A program made the position numbers and the translations under genes. The notes under the pieces were generated by a model, which was not told the origin of the DNA, ran no database searches, and was given only the letters and a program-made list of their open reading frames with translations. From CAZWCX01 sp964632945 (GTDB lineage: Bacteria; Planctomycetota; MHYJ01; WSZJ01; CAZWCX01): a stretch of 64,000 bases of DNA. The DNA is taken from the NCBI GenBank assembly GCA_964632945.1, contig CAZWCX010000022.1:5773-69772 (forward strand), given 5' to 3'. How positions within the stretch are numbered: position 1 is the stretch's first letter; each line of letters begins with the position of its first letter. This document shows, piece after piece, positions 32,549 through 40,820 of the stretch.

Positions 32549-35500
32549 CGGCCCTGGGCGGCACGGGCCGCCTCGAGCGCTTCCCGCCACAGTTCTCCCT
32601 GTTCGGGCGCAAGACTCCCGGCGGCTTCCAGGTCGACGACCGCGCCGTCGGCGTCTTCGCGCACGAGGCGGACGATCCCGCGCCGCCAGTGGCACTCCCA
32701 ATCCGGGCCGCCGAGTTCGAGCGCGCGGGTGAAGGCGGCCTCGGCGGCCGCGAGTTCGGCGTCGACTCTCCTGCCGCGCTCGAGGGAGAGGAAGGCGGTC
32801 TGCGCCAGCGCGGCGCCGTGGCTCTTGTGGATCCCGGCGTCCTTCGGCCGGCCCGCGGCGGCGGCGCCGAAGTCCGCGGCGGCGGCGGCGAAACTCGCGA
32901 GGCCGTCCTCGCCCCGATGCGTTCGGGCCACCCCGTGGTTCTGGTGGGTGACGGCACGCAATTCGAAAGACTCGGGATCTCCGGGCGCGAGTTCGAGGGC
33001 GCGGGTCAGGTCCGCGAGGGCGGCGGCGGTCGCGGCGGCGCCCTCCGGGCGCGGACCGAGGTGCGCGGCGCGCAGGAGGTGGGCCTGTCCGCGGGCCCGC
33101 CAGGCCGTGGCGCCGGCCGCAGGAGACTCGACGACCCGGGTGAAGTCCGCGATCGCCGCGTCCAGCCACGGCATCGCCTGGCCGCCGAGGCGGGCCGCGC
33201 GGTCCGCGCGGACGCAGCGCAGGCGGCCCCGTTGCTCCACACAGCCGACGGCGTCGGGCGCGGCCCGCATGCCGCGTTCGAAGGCGGCTTCCGCCTCGGC
33301 CCACACCGGTTCGGGGTCTTCGCCGCGCGCGGCCCGTCGCTCGCCCTGAAAGCGCAGGGATATCCCCAGCGACCGCCAGTGGGCCTCCTCCTCGCCCCCG
33401 ATTTCCGCGGCCCGGCGCAGGTCGGCCACGGCGCGATCCAGCACGGCCCCCGGGTCGCGGCCCCGCCGCAGCGCGTCGCCGGCTTGCTGCGAGAGCGACG
33501 TTCCGCGCAGGACCCATCCCCGCGGATCCGCCGGATCCGTCTCGAGGATCCTCTCGGCCGCGGCGATCGCCTGCTCGAGCAGGGGACCGATCTCCTCGCG
33601 GTGACGTTCCCTCCACAGCGCTCGGCGGCGCAGGATCTTTCCCCGCTCGGACCATGCGTCCACGTCGTTCGGTCGGAGAGCGAGGGCGGCATCGATCTCC
33701 CGGAGTGCGTCGGTGAGGCGAGGGTCGGGATCCACGCCCCGCTCCATCTCGATTTCGCCCCAGTTCCCAAGCAATCGGCCGAGGGAGATTGCGGTGTCCC
33801 GGTAGGTGGCATTCTGTGTCTTGGCCTCTTCCAGGTCGGCGAGGGCCGCCTCGAGGTGGGGGAGCGGGTTTCCGCCCGAGCGCGCGGCGCGGACGGCGCG
33901 GTTGGTCTCCAGTTCTCCTCGACGGATCCGGATCTCGATGGACTTCGGCTCCAACCGCAGCGCCTCGGCGAGATCCGCCGCGGCGGCGGCGTAGTCCGGT
34001 CCGGGATCCCGGTGGCGACGCCCGACGAACACGCCGAGGGTTCCCCGGGCCTCGCCGCGTCCCAGCCAGATCAGGGAGTCGTGAGGGGAGATCGCCAGGG
34101 CGCGATCGTAGTCCTCGAGCGCGGCCGAGAGCGTGGTCGTCCCATCCCCGCCGTGTCGCTCCTTGCGCTTGCCGATGTTGGTGCGGATGCTCGCGCGCAG
34201 GCGCCAGCCTTCGGAAAAATCCGGGTCGAGGCGGATCAGGTGCTCGGAGTCGGCCAGGGCGGATTCCCAGACGGGGATCGGATCCTGATGGCACTCGTGA
34301 ATGTACAGTCCCTGATTCTCGCGCAGGATGGCGCGGTCGATTCGCGCCAGGCGATCGTCGGGTCGTGCGGCGACGGCCGCATCGAGGTCGCGGCAGGCGT
34401 CCCGATACCGGGGGGTGGGATCGCCGCCGTGGTAGTGCTCCCACAATCCCGCGCGGCCGTGCAGTTGGCCGCGCAGGCGCAGGGCGTGAGCGTCGTCGGG
34501 GCGGAGTTCCAGCGATCGTGTCGCGGCCGACACGCCCTGATCCCACTGCGGCCGGGGATCCCGGCCGGCCGCTTCCTCGCGGCCGCCCAGCAGGGAACAG
34601 ACCTCCGCAAGGCGGCGCCAGAACACGGCGTGGCCGCGATCGACTTCGGTGGCGCGCACGAAGACGGAACTCGCCGCCTCCGGATTCCCCTCCGCCAGAT
34701 CCAGTTGGGCCAGTGCCGCGTAGGCCTCTTCCAGGCGGTCGTCCGCGCGCAGGGCGCCCTCCAGGAGGTCGCGCGCCCGGGCTTTGCCGTCGGGTTCTCC
34801 GGAGTGCATGGCCACCAGGCCGCGCGCGCAATCGACCATGGCCGGGGTCAGAACCGGCCCGGCGAGGGGCGATCCGCCGGGCGACGCACCGGCCGTGTCG
34901 AGCGATTGCTCCAGCACGTCGAGTTCGCCGAGCAGCGCGGCGAGAATCTGCCGGCCGGCGGGATCCGACTCGATGAGCTGGGCATCGGCGGGACGGGCCC
35001 GCGCATGGGCCGCGGCGAGCTCGGCGGATTGCAGGGCGCCCAGGCGGGTCAGGCGCAAGCCCTCTTCGCGGCTCCAGGCCGTCCGCAGCTCGTCCACCCG
35101 TTCGGCCAGTCGCGCCGAGGCGAGCACGGCCCGCTCATAGCGCGCGGCGAGCAGATCGGGCTGACGGTCGAGGGCGCACGCCTGCTCGGCATCCGCCTCG
35201 GCGAAGCGGTCCAGGGCGCGCAGGAGCCGCCCGAGGTGATAGCGGGGTTCCCCCGTGGCGGGGTCGAGCCGTTCGGCCTCCTCGACGCCGCTGCGGAGCA
35301 GGCCGAGGTACTTCTCGGCGGTTCGCACCGGAGCGCCGGCGCGGCGCAGTTCGAGCGCCGCGTCGTGATAGAGGCCGGCGCGTTCCCGCAGCTCGACCAT
35401 CACCTTGCGCGCCAGGGCGAGCCGTTCCTGTTCGGCGCGCGCGGAGTCGCGCGCGGACTGCTCCGCGCGCGCCGCCATCGCGCCCGCCACGCCGAAGCCG

Positions 35501-37164
35501 ATCAGGGCCAGGGCCGCCGCTCCCGCGAGGGCGGGGCGGCGCCGCACCCAGCGCACCGCGCGTTCGCTCCAGGTTTCCCGGCGGGCCAGAATCGCCTCCC
35601 CGCGCAGGAAGCGCGCCAGGTCGTCCGTCAACTCGCGCGCCGTCGGGTAGCGGGCGGCCGGTTCCTTGTGCATGGCCTTGAGGCAGATCGTCTCCAGATC
35701 GGGCGGCACCCGGGGGGCGCGCTTGCGCGGGGCAACCGGATCGTCCCGCAGCGCCTTGGCCATCACCTCGGCCGCGGTCTCCCCCTCGAAGGGAAGCCGC
35801 TCGGTCATGAGCTCGTAGAGCATGACTCCGAGAGCATAGACGTCGACCGGCGGACCGAAGAGGTGGATCTGCCCCCGGATCTGCTCCGGCGGCATGTATC
35901 CCGGCGTTCCCATCACCTGTCCGGTGACGGTGAGCTTCGTCTCTCCGGTTCGGCGCGCCAGGCCGAAGTCCATCACCTTGAGGCCGCCGCCGTCCTCGAG
36001 GAGCACGTTGGCGGGCTTGAGATCCCGGTGGATCACGCCGCGGGAGTGCGCGAAGGCGATGGCCTCGGCGAGATCATGGAGAATCTGCACGCGTTCCCGC
36101 AGGGTGGGGAAGCGTCCGCGTCCCAGCGCCGAGTCGAGCGTGGCTCCCCGCACGAAGGCCATGGCGAAGTAGGGAGTCCCCTCCATCACCCCGACGTCAT
36201 AGATCGGCACGATGGCGGGGTGCTGAAGAGTGGCGGCGGTGCGGGCCTCCCGCAGGAGGCGGTCGACCGCCTCCCGGTCGGCGTGGTCCGCCGCGTGCAG
36301 GGTCTTGAGGGCCACTTCGCGCTTCAGGTCCACATCGACCGCGCGGTAGACGATGCCCATGCCGCCGCGACCGACTTCGGCGTAGAGTTGGTACTTGCCG
36401 ATCCGTCGCCCCAGGGGGAGGGGAAGCGCGCCTTCGGAGGGGCCGGCGGGGGGCGTCGCAGGGGCGAATCCGTCGTCCAGTACCGTGTCCCCCGGCGCCG
36501 CCGGGGGGGATCCGGCGACGCGCATCGTGTCGGCCGATCCGCGGGCCGGATCGCGGACGGTGGCGGTTGATTCGGGCGGCTCCGCGGGACCGAAGGCCGG
36601 ATCGCGCACGGTCGCCGGTTCGCCCATCCAGGCGGCCGGGCCGCGGTTCCCGTCACGGAGCGTCACCGCGTCCCCGGGCGGTTTCGCGCCGGGGCCGTGA
36701 CCGGCATCGTACCGAGAGGCGGCCGGCCCGGAATTCGGGTCCGAGCCCCGAACGGCGGGGGTGTGATGCGTGACGAGCGCCGTCGGGGAGGTGGGAAAAG
36801 ACGGGGATTCGGACGGGTGAGGCCGCGGATCCGCCGATTCGACGCCTTGGGCGCCCTCGCGGAGTCCGGCCAGGATCCCCGGGAGATCGGCCGAACCGCT
36901 CTCCCGCAGTCGGCAGGCCTCCTGCCACGCGGACACGAAGTTTGGAATCCGGACGTCGAGCGCGCCCAACGCGACCGCGTGTTCCGCCAGCAGGTCGCGC
37001 ACCTGGTCGGGCCGGAGCAGTCCGCTCTCCACCCAGACGAGACCCGCCGTGGGCGAATCGCTTCCCTCCGTCCGCGTCGCCAGGAATTCACGGACGCGGG
37101 CGGGCGAAATCCATCCTCGCTCCACGGCGAGGGTGGCGATGACGGCGTCCAGGGTGCGGGTCAT
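32545..37164 (-). CDS. Giant Ser/Thr protein kinase with TPR repeats
   Basis: A 1539-residue transmembrane kinase. Residues 1-75 hold two short helical repeats (TLAVERGWISPARVREFLA, VWVESGLLRPDQVRDLL) shared with the kinase at 14245. A disordered linker (about 105-250) has four Thr-x-x-Asp motifs at about T168, T185, T202 and T227. The kinase domain (about 257-520) has GRGGMGIVY, lysine in EVALKTL, IHRDLKPANV, DFG in VMDFGLAR and PPEQ. A membrane span is near 551 (ALAGAAALALIGFGVAGAM). The last 950 residues are outside and made of many TPR-like helix pairs (DPATGEPRYHLGRLLRAL, RPDDAHALRLRGQLHGRA). Long outer TPR tails may recruit protein partners. The promoter is at 37190-37217, and an independent promoter for the next kinase starts at its stop codon. 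Confidence 0.9.
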   Translation of the reverse strand: MTRTLDAVIATLAVERGWISPARVREFLATRTEGSDSPTAGLVWVESGLLRPDQVRDLLAEHAVALGALDVRIPNFVSAWQEACRLRESGSADLPGILAGLREGAQGVESADPRPHPSESPSFPTSPTALVTHHTPAVRGSDPNSGPAASRYDAGHGPGAKPPGDAVTLRDGNRGPAAWMGEPATVRDPAFGPAEPPESTATVRDPARGSADTMRVAGSPPAAPGDTVLDDGFAPATPPAGPSEGALPLPLGRRIGKYQLYAEVGRGGMGIVYRAVDVDLKREVALKTLHAADHADREAVDRLLREARTAATLQHPAIVPIYDVGVMEGTPYFAMAFVRGATLDSALGRGRFPTLRERVQILHDLAEAIAFAHSRGVIHRDLKPANVLLEDGGGLKVMDFGLARRTGETKLTVTGQVMGTPGYMPPEQIRGQIHLFGPPVDVYALGVMLYELMTERLPFEGETAAEVMAKALRDDPVAPRKRAPRVPPDLETICLKAMHKEPAARYPTARELTDDLARFLRGEAILARRETWSERAVRWVRRRPALAGAAALALIGFGVAGAMAARAEQSARDSARAEQERLALARKVMVELRERAGLYHDAALELRRAGAPVRTAEKYLGLLRSGVEEAERLDPATGEPRYHLGRLLRALDRFAEADAEQACALDRQPDLLAARYERAVLASARLAERVDELRTAWSREEGLRLTRLGALQSAELAAAHARARPADAQLIESDPAGRQILAALLGELDVLEQSLDTAGASPGGSPLAGPVLTPAMVDCARGLVAMHSGEPDGKARARDLLEGALRADDRLEEAYAALAQLDLAEGNPEAASSVFVRATEVDRGHAVFWRRLAEVCSLLGGREEAAGRDPRPQWDQGVSAATRSLELRPDDAHALRLRGQLHGRAGLWEHYHGGDPTPRYRDACRDLDAAVAARPDDRLARIDRAILRENQGLYIHECHQDPIPVWESALADSEHLIRLDPDFSEGWRLRASIRTNIGKRKERHGGDGTTTLSAALEDYDRALAISPHDSLIWLGRGEARGTLGVFVGRRHRDPGPDYAAAAADLAEALRLEPKSIEIRIRRGELETNRAVRAARSGGNPLPHLEAALADLEEAKTQNATYRDTAISLGRLLGNWGEIEMERGVDPDPRLTDALREIDAALALRPNDVDAWSERGKILRRRALWRERHREEIGPLLEQAIAAAERILETDPADPRGWVLRGTSLSQQAGDALRRGRDPGAVLDRAVADLRRAAEIGGEEEAHWRSLGISLRFQGERRAARGEDPEPVWAEAEAAFERGMRAAPDAVGCVEQRGRLRCVRADRAARLGGQAMPWLDAAIADFTRVVESPAAGATAWRARGQAHLLRAAHLGPRPEGAAATAAALADLTRALELAPGDPESFELRAVTHQNHGVARTHRGEDGLASFAAAAADFGAAAAGRPKDAGIHKSHGAALAQTAFLSLERGRRVDAELAAAEAAFTRALELGGPDWECHWRRGIVRLVREDADGAVVDLEAAGSLAPEQGELWREALEAARAAQGR

Positions 37165-37189
37165 GCGGAACCTCGGTGACGACAAGAGG

Positions 37190-37217
37190 ATTATACGGGA
37201 GCAAGCGACGGCCGCAA
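37190..37217 (-). promoter_or_regulatory. Predicted promoter of the giant kinase gene
   Basis: TTGCGG (37212-37217) and consensus TATAAT (37190-37195), minus strand, 16-nt spacer. It is divergent from the promoter at 37326-37354. Confidence 0.7.
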
Positions 37218-37325
37218 TCTCCGCGTTGGTACACGCCGGAGGCTTCGGGAGCCCCGGGAGACGGCCGACCTTGTCGGGACCGGAGATCCGGGTCGGCCGG
37301 CCGCGAACGGGGCGATCGGGAGCCT

Positions 37326-37354
37326 TTGCAGAGCGAGGCCCCACGGGGTAGAAT
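37326..37354 (+). promoter_or_regulatory. Predicted promoter of the short-chain dehydrogenase operon
   Basis: TTGCAG (37326-37331) and TAGAAT (37349-37354), 17-nt spacer, 24 bases before the ATG at 37378. Confidence 0.7.
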
Positions 37355-37377
37355 CCTCGCGTAGTGGAGGTCCCGCG

Positions 37378-38169
37378 ATGTCCGAACCCCCGGGCCGACC
37401 GGCCGCGCTCATTACGGGCGCTTCCTCCGGAATCGGCGAGATTTACGCCCGCCGCCTGGCCTCGCGCGGTCACGACCTCGCGCTCGTCGCCCGCCGCCAG
37501 GACCGACTGGACCGGCTCGCCGGGGAAGTGCGCGAGGCGCACCGCGTGCGCACGCTCGTCGTTGCGGCCGACCTGGCCCGCGCGGGGGCCTGCATCGAGG
37601 TCCACCGCCGGACCACCGAGGCCGGGTGGACGGTGGGTCTCCTGATCAACAACGCCGGTTACGGGAACTATGGGAAGTTTGCGGCCAGCGATCCCGAGCG
37701 GGAACTGGGGCAGATCGACCTGAACGTGAGGGCCCTGGTGGAACTGACCCGGCTCTATGTCCCGGACATGCTGGCGCGGCGGGACGGGATCGTGGTCCAG
37801 GTCGGCTCCGTCGCCGGCTTCATGCCGATTCCGTACCTGTCCACCTATGCCGCCACCAAGGCATTCGTGCTCTCGTTCGCCGAGGCCCTGAACGTGGAAC
37901 TCGAGGGTACCGGCGTCCACGTCATGGCCGTCTGCCCCGGCGGCACGCGGACCGAGTGGCAGGAGATGGCGGGAATCGAAAGCAGCCACGGCAAAGGGAT
38001 GACCGCGGAGCAGGTCGTGGACCTGGCGCTCGCGGACATGGACGCGAAGAAGCGCGTGAGCGTGACCGGCTTCGGCAACCGCGTGGCCGCCTTCCTCGGC
38101 GGGTTGTTTCCGCGCGGGTTCGTTGCGCGCCGGACGCGCGCCCTGTTCGAGGGACGGGCCCGTCGATGA
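37378..38169 (+). CDS. Short-chain dehydrogenase/reductase
   Basis: A 263-residue classical SDR. The cofactor motif is LITGASSGIGEIYARR, the Asn-Asn-Ala-Gly motif is LLINNAGYGNYG, and the catalytic set is Ser in VGSVAGFMP with YAATKAFVL (Tyr-x-x-x-Lys). ARRQ after strand 2 suggests preference for NADP. The C-terminal third matches the group often called DltE/YqjQ-like oxidoreductases (VCPGGTRTEW). The substrate is not known. A GGAGG lies seven bases before the start. The stop codon overlaps the next gene's start (ATGA at 38166-38169), so the two genes are coupled. Confidence 0.9.
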   Translation: MSEPPGRPAALITGASSGIGEIYARRLASRGHDLALVARRQDRLDRLAGEVREAHRVRTLVVAADLARAGACIEVHRRTTEAGWTVGLLINNAGYGNYGKFAASDPERELGQIDLNVRALVELTRLYVPDMLARRDGIVVQVGSVAGFMPIPYLSTYAATKAFVLSFAEALNVELEGTGVHVMAVCPGGTRTEWQEMAGIESSHGKGMTAEQVVDLALADMDAKKRVSVTGFGNRVAAFLGGLFPRGFVARRTRALFEGRARR

Positions 38170-38552
38170 GCGCCTTCTTCCGCGTGCACCTGAACCTGTC
38201 CCATGCCTGCACGATTGCCGGACGGCTGGAAAACCTCCTCGTCCGCCGGATCGACCCGCTCGACCGTGCGCATCAGGAGATGATGGGCGTGCTCGGCCGG
38301 ATCATCGAACTCCTGCACCCATTCGCGGAGTCGGAGGAAATGCCCGAGCGCGAGCAGGTGGTCGGAATCGTCGAGGAATCGGCCAACCTGGGGAGGGCGC
38401 TCGTCGATGCGATCGAGCGCCTGAACCTGGGCGACGACCGGGTGGGGCAGTGGGTGCGCAACTACTTCGAGTGCCTCGAACTCGGCGAGGAGGGCGCGCG
38501 GCTGTCGTTGCGCGCGGGAGAGAATCCGGACTCGGCGCTGCGTCCCACCTGA
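38166..38552 (+). CDS. Small helical hypothetical protein coupled to the SDR
   Basis: A 128-residue protein I do not recognise. It is almost all alpha-helical with no membrane span; conspicuous helices are AHQEMMGVLGRIIELLHPFA and QVVGIVEESANLGRALVDAI. It contains two cysteines (one in a LSHACTIAG turn, one near the end in YFECLELG). The ATG at 38166 overlaps the SDR stop codon. The 54-bp repeat copy begins at its stop codon. It may help the SDR or be a separate factor; sequence does not say which. Confidence 0.65.
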   Translation: MSAFFRVHLNLSHACTIAGRLENLLVRRIDPLDRAHQEMMGVLGRIIELLHPFAESEEMPEREQVVGIVEESANLGRALVDAIERLNLGDDRVGQWVRNYFECLELGEEGARLSLRAGENPDSALRPT

Positions 38553-38605
38553 GTGGGGCTTCCACCTTGATCTCCTGGGTTGGTCCGGTCGCTCTTCGCG
38601 CGGGG
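38552..38605. repeat. Dispersed 54-bp hairpin repeat, copy 1
   Basis: This sequence matches 55822-55875 at 48 of 54 positions in the same orientation, 17 kb away. It begins at the last base of the preceding stop codon (38550-38552) and lies between two genes. Both copies can form a short hairpin around ACCT...(G/A)GGT; the changes between copies keep pairing, with a U-G pair here in place of U-A. A second hairpin lies in the CCGG...CGGG end, with one mismatch here. No coding role is apparent. Confidence 0.75.
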
Positions 38606-38706
38606 AACGGCGCGCGCGGAGGGCGAGGCCGGACGGCGGGGGAGGGCGAGACCTCGCGGGCGGTCCCGCGGCTCGTGCGGGCGCGTACAACGACGGGGAG
38701 GGCGGC

Positions 38707-39558
38707 ATGGCGGACCTGCGCGTGTCGGAAGGGGTGTTTCCGTCGCGGGACGGGCTGAAGCTCTTCGGGCGGGACGTGCTCCCCCCGGGGGACGCGGCGA
38801 TCCGCGCGCACGTCGCGGTCGTGCACGGGTACTCGGACCACCTCGGCCGGTACGAAGCCGTGTTCGAGAAACTCGCCGGTTCCGGGCTGGCGGTCCACGC
38901 GTTCGACTATCGCGGCCACGGCAGGGCGGAGGGCCGGCGCGGCCATTGCGACTCCTTCCGCCAGTTTCACGACGACCTCGACGCGTTCCTGGCGCGCGTC
39001 CGTCCGCAATCGTCGGGCCGACCGCTGTTCCTGCTCTCTCACAGCCATGGCGGGCTGATGGTCTTGAGCTGGGCGATCGCGCGCGGGGCGGACGGCATCG
39101 CCGGCGCGGTCTTCAGCGCGCCGTTTCTGCGTCTCGCCTTTCAGCCGCCGCGCCTGAAACTGTGGGCGGCGAGAATCCTCGAACGCGTCCTGCCCGCCTT
39201 TCCTCTCGGCAACGAGTTGCAGGTCACACAGCTGACGCGCGATCCCGAATGGCAACGCCGGACGGAAGCCGATCCGCTCTACGGACACGTGACGACACCG
39301 CGCTGGTTTGCCCAGGCCCTCGCCACCCAGGACGAGGTGCTCCGGCGCGCCGCCGAATTCCGGCTGCCCGCGCTTTTCCTGCACGGTACCGCCGACCCGA
39401 TCGCGGACCCGGACGCCACCCGGCAGCTGGTCGATGCCCTGGGATCCACCGACAAGAAACTGTCCTGCTACGACGGGTTTCTGCACGAGATCCTCAACGA
39501 AGTCGGGAAGGAGCGGGTGCGGGCGGAGATCCTGGACTGGATCCTGGCGAGGGCGTAG
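38707..39558 (+). CDS. Alpha/beta hydrolase, monoacylglycerol-lipase-like
   Basis: A 283-residue alpha/beta hydrolase of the lysophospholipase/monoacylglycerol lipase group. The oxyanion motif is VVHGYSDHLGRY, a conserved FDYRGHGRAEG follows, the nucleophile elbow is LLSHSHGGLM (Ser flanked by two His, in place of the common HSMGG), the acid is in FLHGTADPIAD and the histidine in FLHEILNEV. No signal peptide. The product hydrolyses an ester, likely of a lipid, by family analogy. Strong GGGGAGGG lies seven bases before the ATG at 38707. Confidence 0.86.
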   Translation: MADLRVSEGVFPSRDGLKLFGRDVLPPGDAAIRAHVAVVHGYSDHLGRYEAVFEKLAGSGLAVHAFDYRGHGRAEGRRGHCDSFRQFHDDLDAFLARVRPQSSGRPLFLLSHSHGGLMVLSWAIARGADGIAGAVFSAPFLRLAFQPPRLKLWAARILERVLPAFPLGNELQVTQLTRDPEWQRRTEADPLYGHVTTPRWFAQALATQDEVLRRAAEFRLPALFLHGTADPIADPDATRQLVDALGSTDKKLSCYDGFLHEILNEVGKERVRAEILDWILARA

Positions 39559-39830
39559 GCGGGGGACATTATTGTCGGATTCCGCCAATGCTGTCGGGGA
39601 CGCATCCTCCGGCGCGCATCCTCGACGGCGGGAGACCCCGAATTCGCGAATGCGCGAGTGTCGAATCCCTGCTCTGCAAGATTCATACCGCAGGGCGCTT
39701 CGAACAGGACGAACGAATCAAATCCAAGTCCGGTCAGGGCAGGATTCGGAGGTTGGCCACGACCACCGGCCGCGGCATGAATTCTGCGGTTGTCCATCGT
39801 GAGTTCGGTCCCTGGCGGATTGGATGTGAG

Positions 39831-40709
39831 ATGGAAAGAACCCGGGCTTCGGACCCCTCCCCCGGGGACGGGCGGACCTTCGGCCCCTATGTACTCCTGG
39901 AACGGGTCGGAGAGGGCGTTTCCTCGGTCGTGTTCCGCGCGCGCCGCGAGGGATTGGAGCGGGACGTCGCGCTCAAGGTATCGCGGCCCGATCTCGATCT
40001 CGAGGCGGCCCTGGAAGTCCTGAACCGGGAAGCCGCGCTCGCAGGCCTGTTGCAGGGACCGCACAGCATCACGGTACACGAAGTCGGCGTCCACGGGCGA
40101 CATGCGTTTCTGGCCATGGACCTGATCGAAGGGACCACCTTCGAACGCTACCTGATGGAATTGCCCGAAGGGGCGCGGAAGGAGCCCGTGAGGGTGGTGC
40201 GGGCGCTATTGCCGGCGCTGCGGGCCCTGGGTCGCGGGCACCGGGCCGGCGTCATCCACCGCGACGTCAAGCCGAGCAACCTGCTGGTCGATCGCGGGGA
40301 GAGCGCGCACCTGACCGACTTCGGAATCGCGATGCGACTCGGGGAGGGGGAGCCGACGCCCGAGCGGGCCTCCGAGGGGACGCCCGCCTTCATGTCGCCG
40401 GAGCAGGCCTGGGGGGAGCCGCACAAGCTGGGTCCGGCATCGGATGTCTACAGCGTGGGGCTGCTCCTCTACACCGCGTTTGCCGGCCGCCCTCCCTGTG
40501 ACGACCCCGGGTTCTACATGATGTTGCGGAAGGAAATGGGCGTGGATCCGGATCCGTTGACCTGGCACTGGCCGGAGGCGCCGTCGGCGCTGGTGCACAT
40601 CATCGACAAGGCGACGCGGATCCAGCCGCTCGAACGGTTTGCGAACGCCGACCAACTGGCGGATGAGCTGGAGCGCTGGGCGCGATCGGCCGAGGAGAGC
40701 GTGGGATGA
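39831..40709 (+). CDS. Soluble Ser/Thr protein kinase, kinase domain only
   Basis: A 292-residue Hanks-type kinase with no membrane span and no extra domain, the smallest of the six in the window. It shows a glycine loop GEGVSSVVF (a relaxed GxGxxG), lysine in DVALKVS, catalytic loop IHRDVKPSNL, DFG in LTDFGIAM, and SPEQAWGEP. Length equals the minimal domain plus about 30 residues. An in-frame ATG at 39777 would add 18 residues without obvious support. The 272 bases before it (39559-39830) have no other gene, and no clear promoter was found. Targets are unknown. Confidence 0.85.
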   Translation: MERTRASDPSPGDGRTFGPYVLLERVGEGVSSVVFRARREGLERDVALKVSRPDLDLEAALEVLNREAALAGLLQGPHSITVHEVGVHGRHAFLAMDLIEGTTFERYLMELPEGARKEPVRVVRALLPALRALGRGHRAGVIHRDVKPSNLLVDRGESAHLTDFGIAMRLGEGEPTPERASEGTPAFMSPEQAWGEPHKLGPASDVYSVGLLLYTAFAGRPPCDDPGFYMMLRKEMGVDPDPLTWHWPEAPSALVHIIDKATRIQPLERFANADQLADELERWARSAEESVG

Positions 40710-40820
40710 GGACGGGGAACGGCATGCCGGGGTCGGCCGCGCGGAAGGCGGTCGATCCGATCCTCCTGGGACTCGCCTGGCGCGAATCGGCCGGGCACGC
40801 GATCCCCCTCGCCTCCCGGG

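Noticed and set aside
38281..39588. Long minus-strand reading frame opposite the hydrolase and repeat
   Set aside because: It is an open frame due to GC-rich codons; the plus-strand hydrolase has catalytic motifs and a ribosome-binding site.
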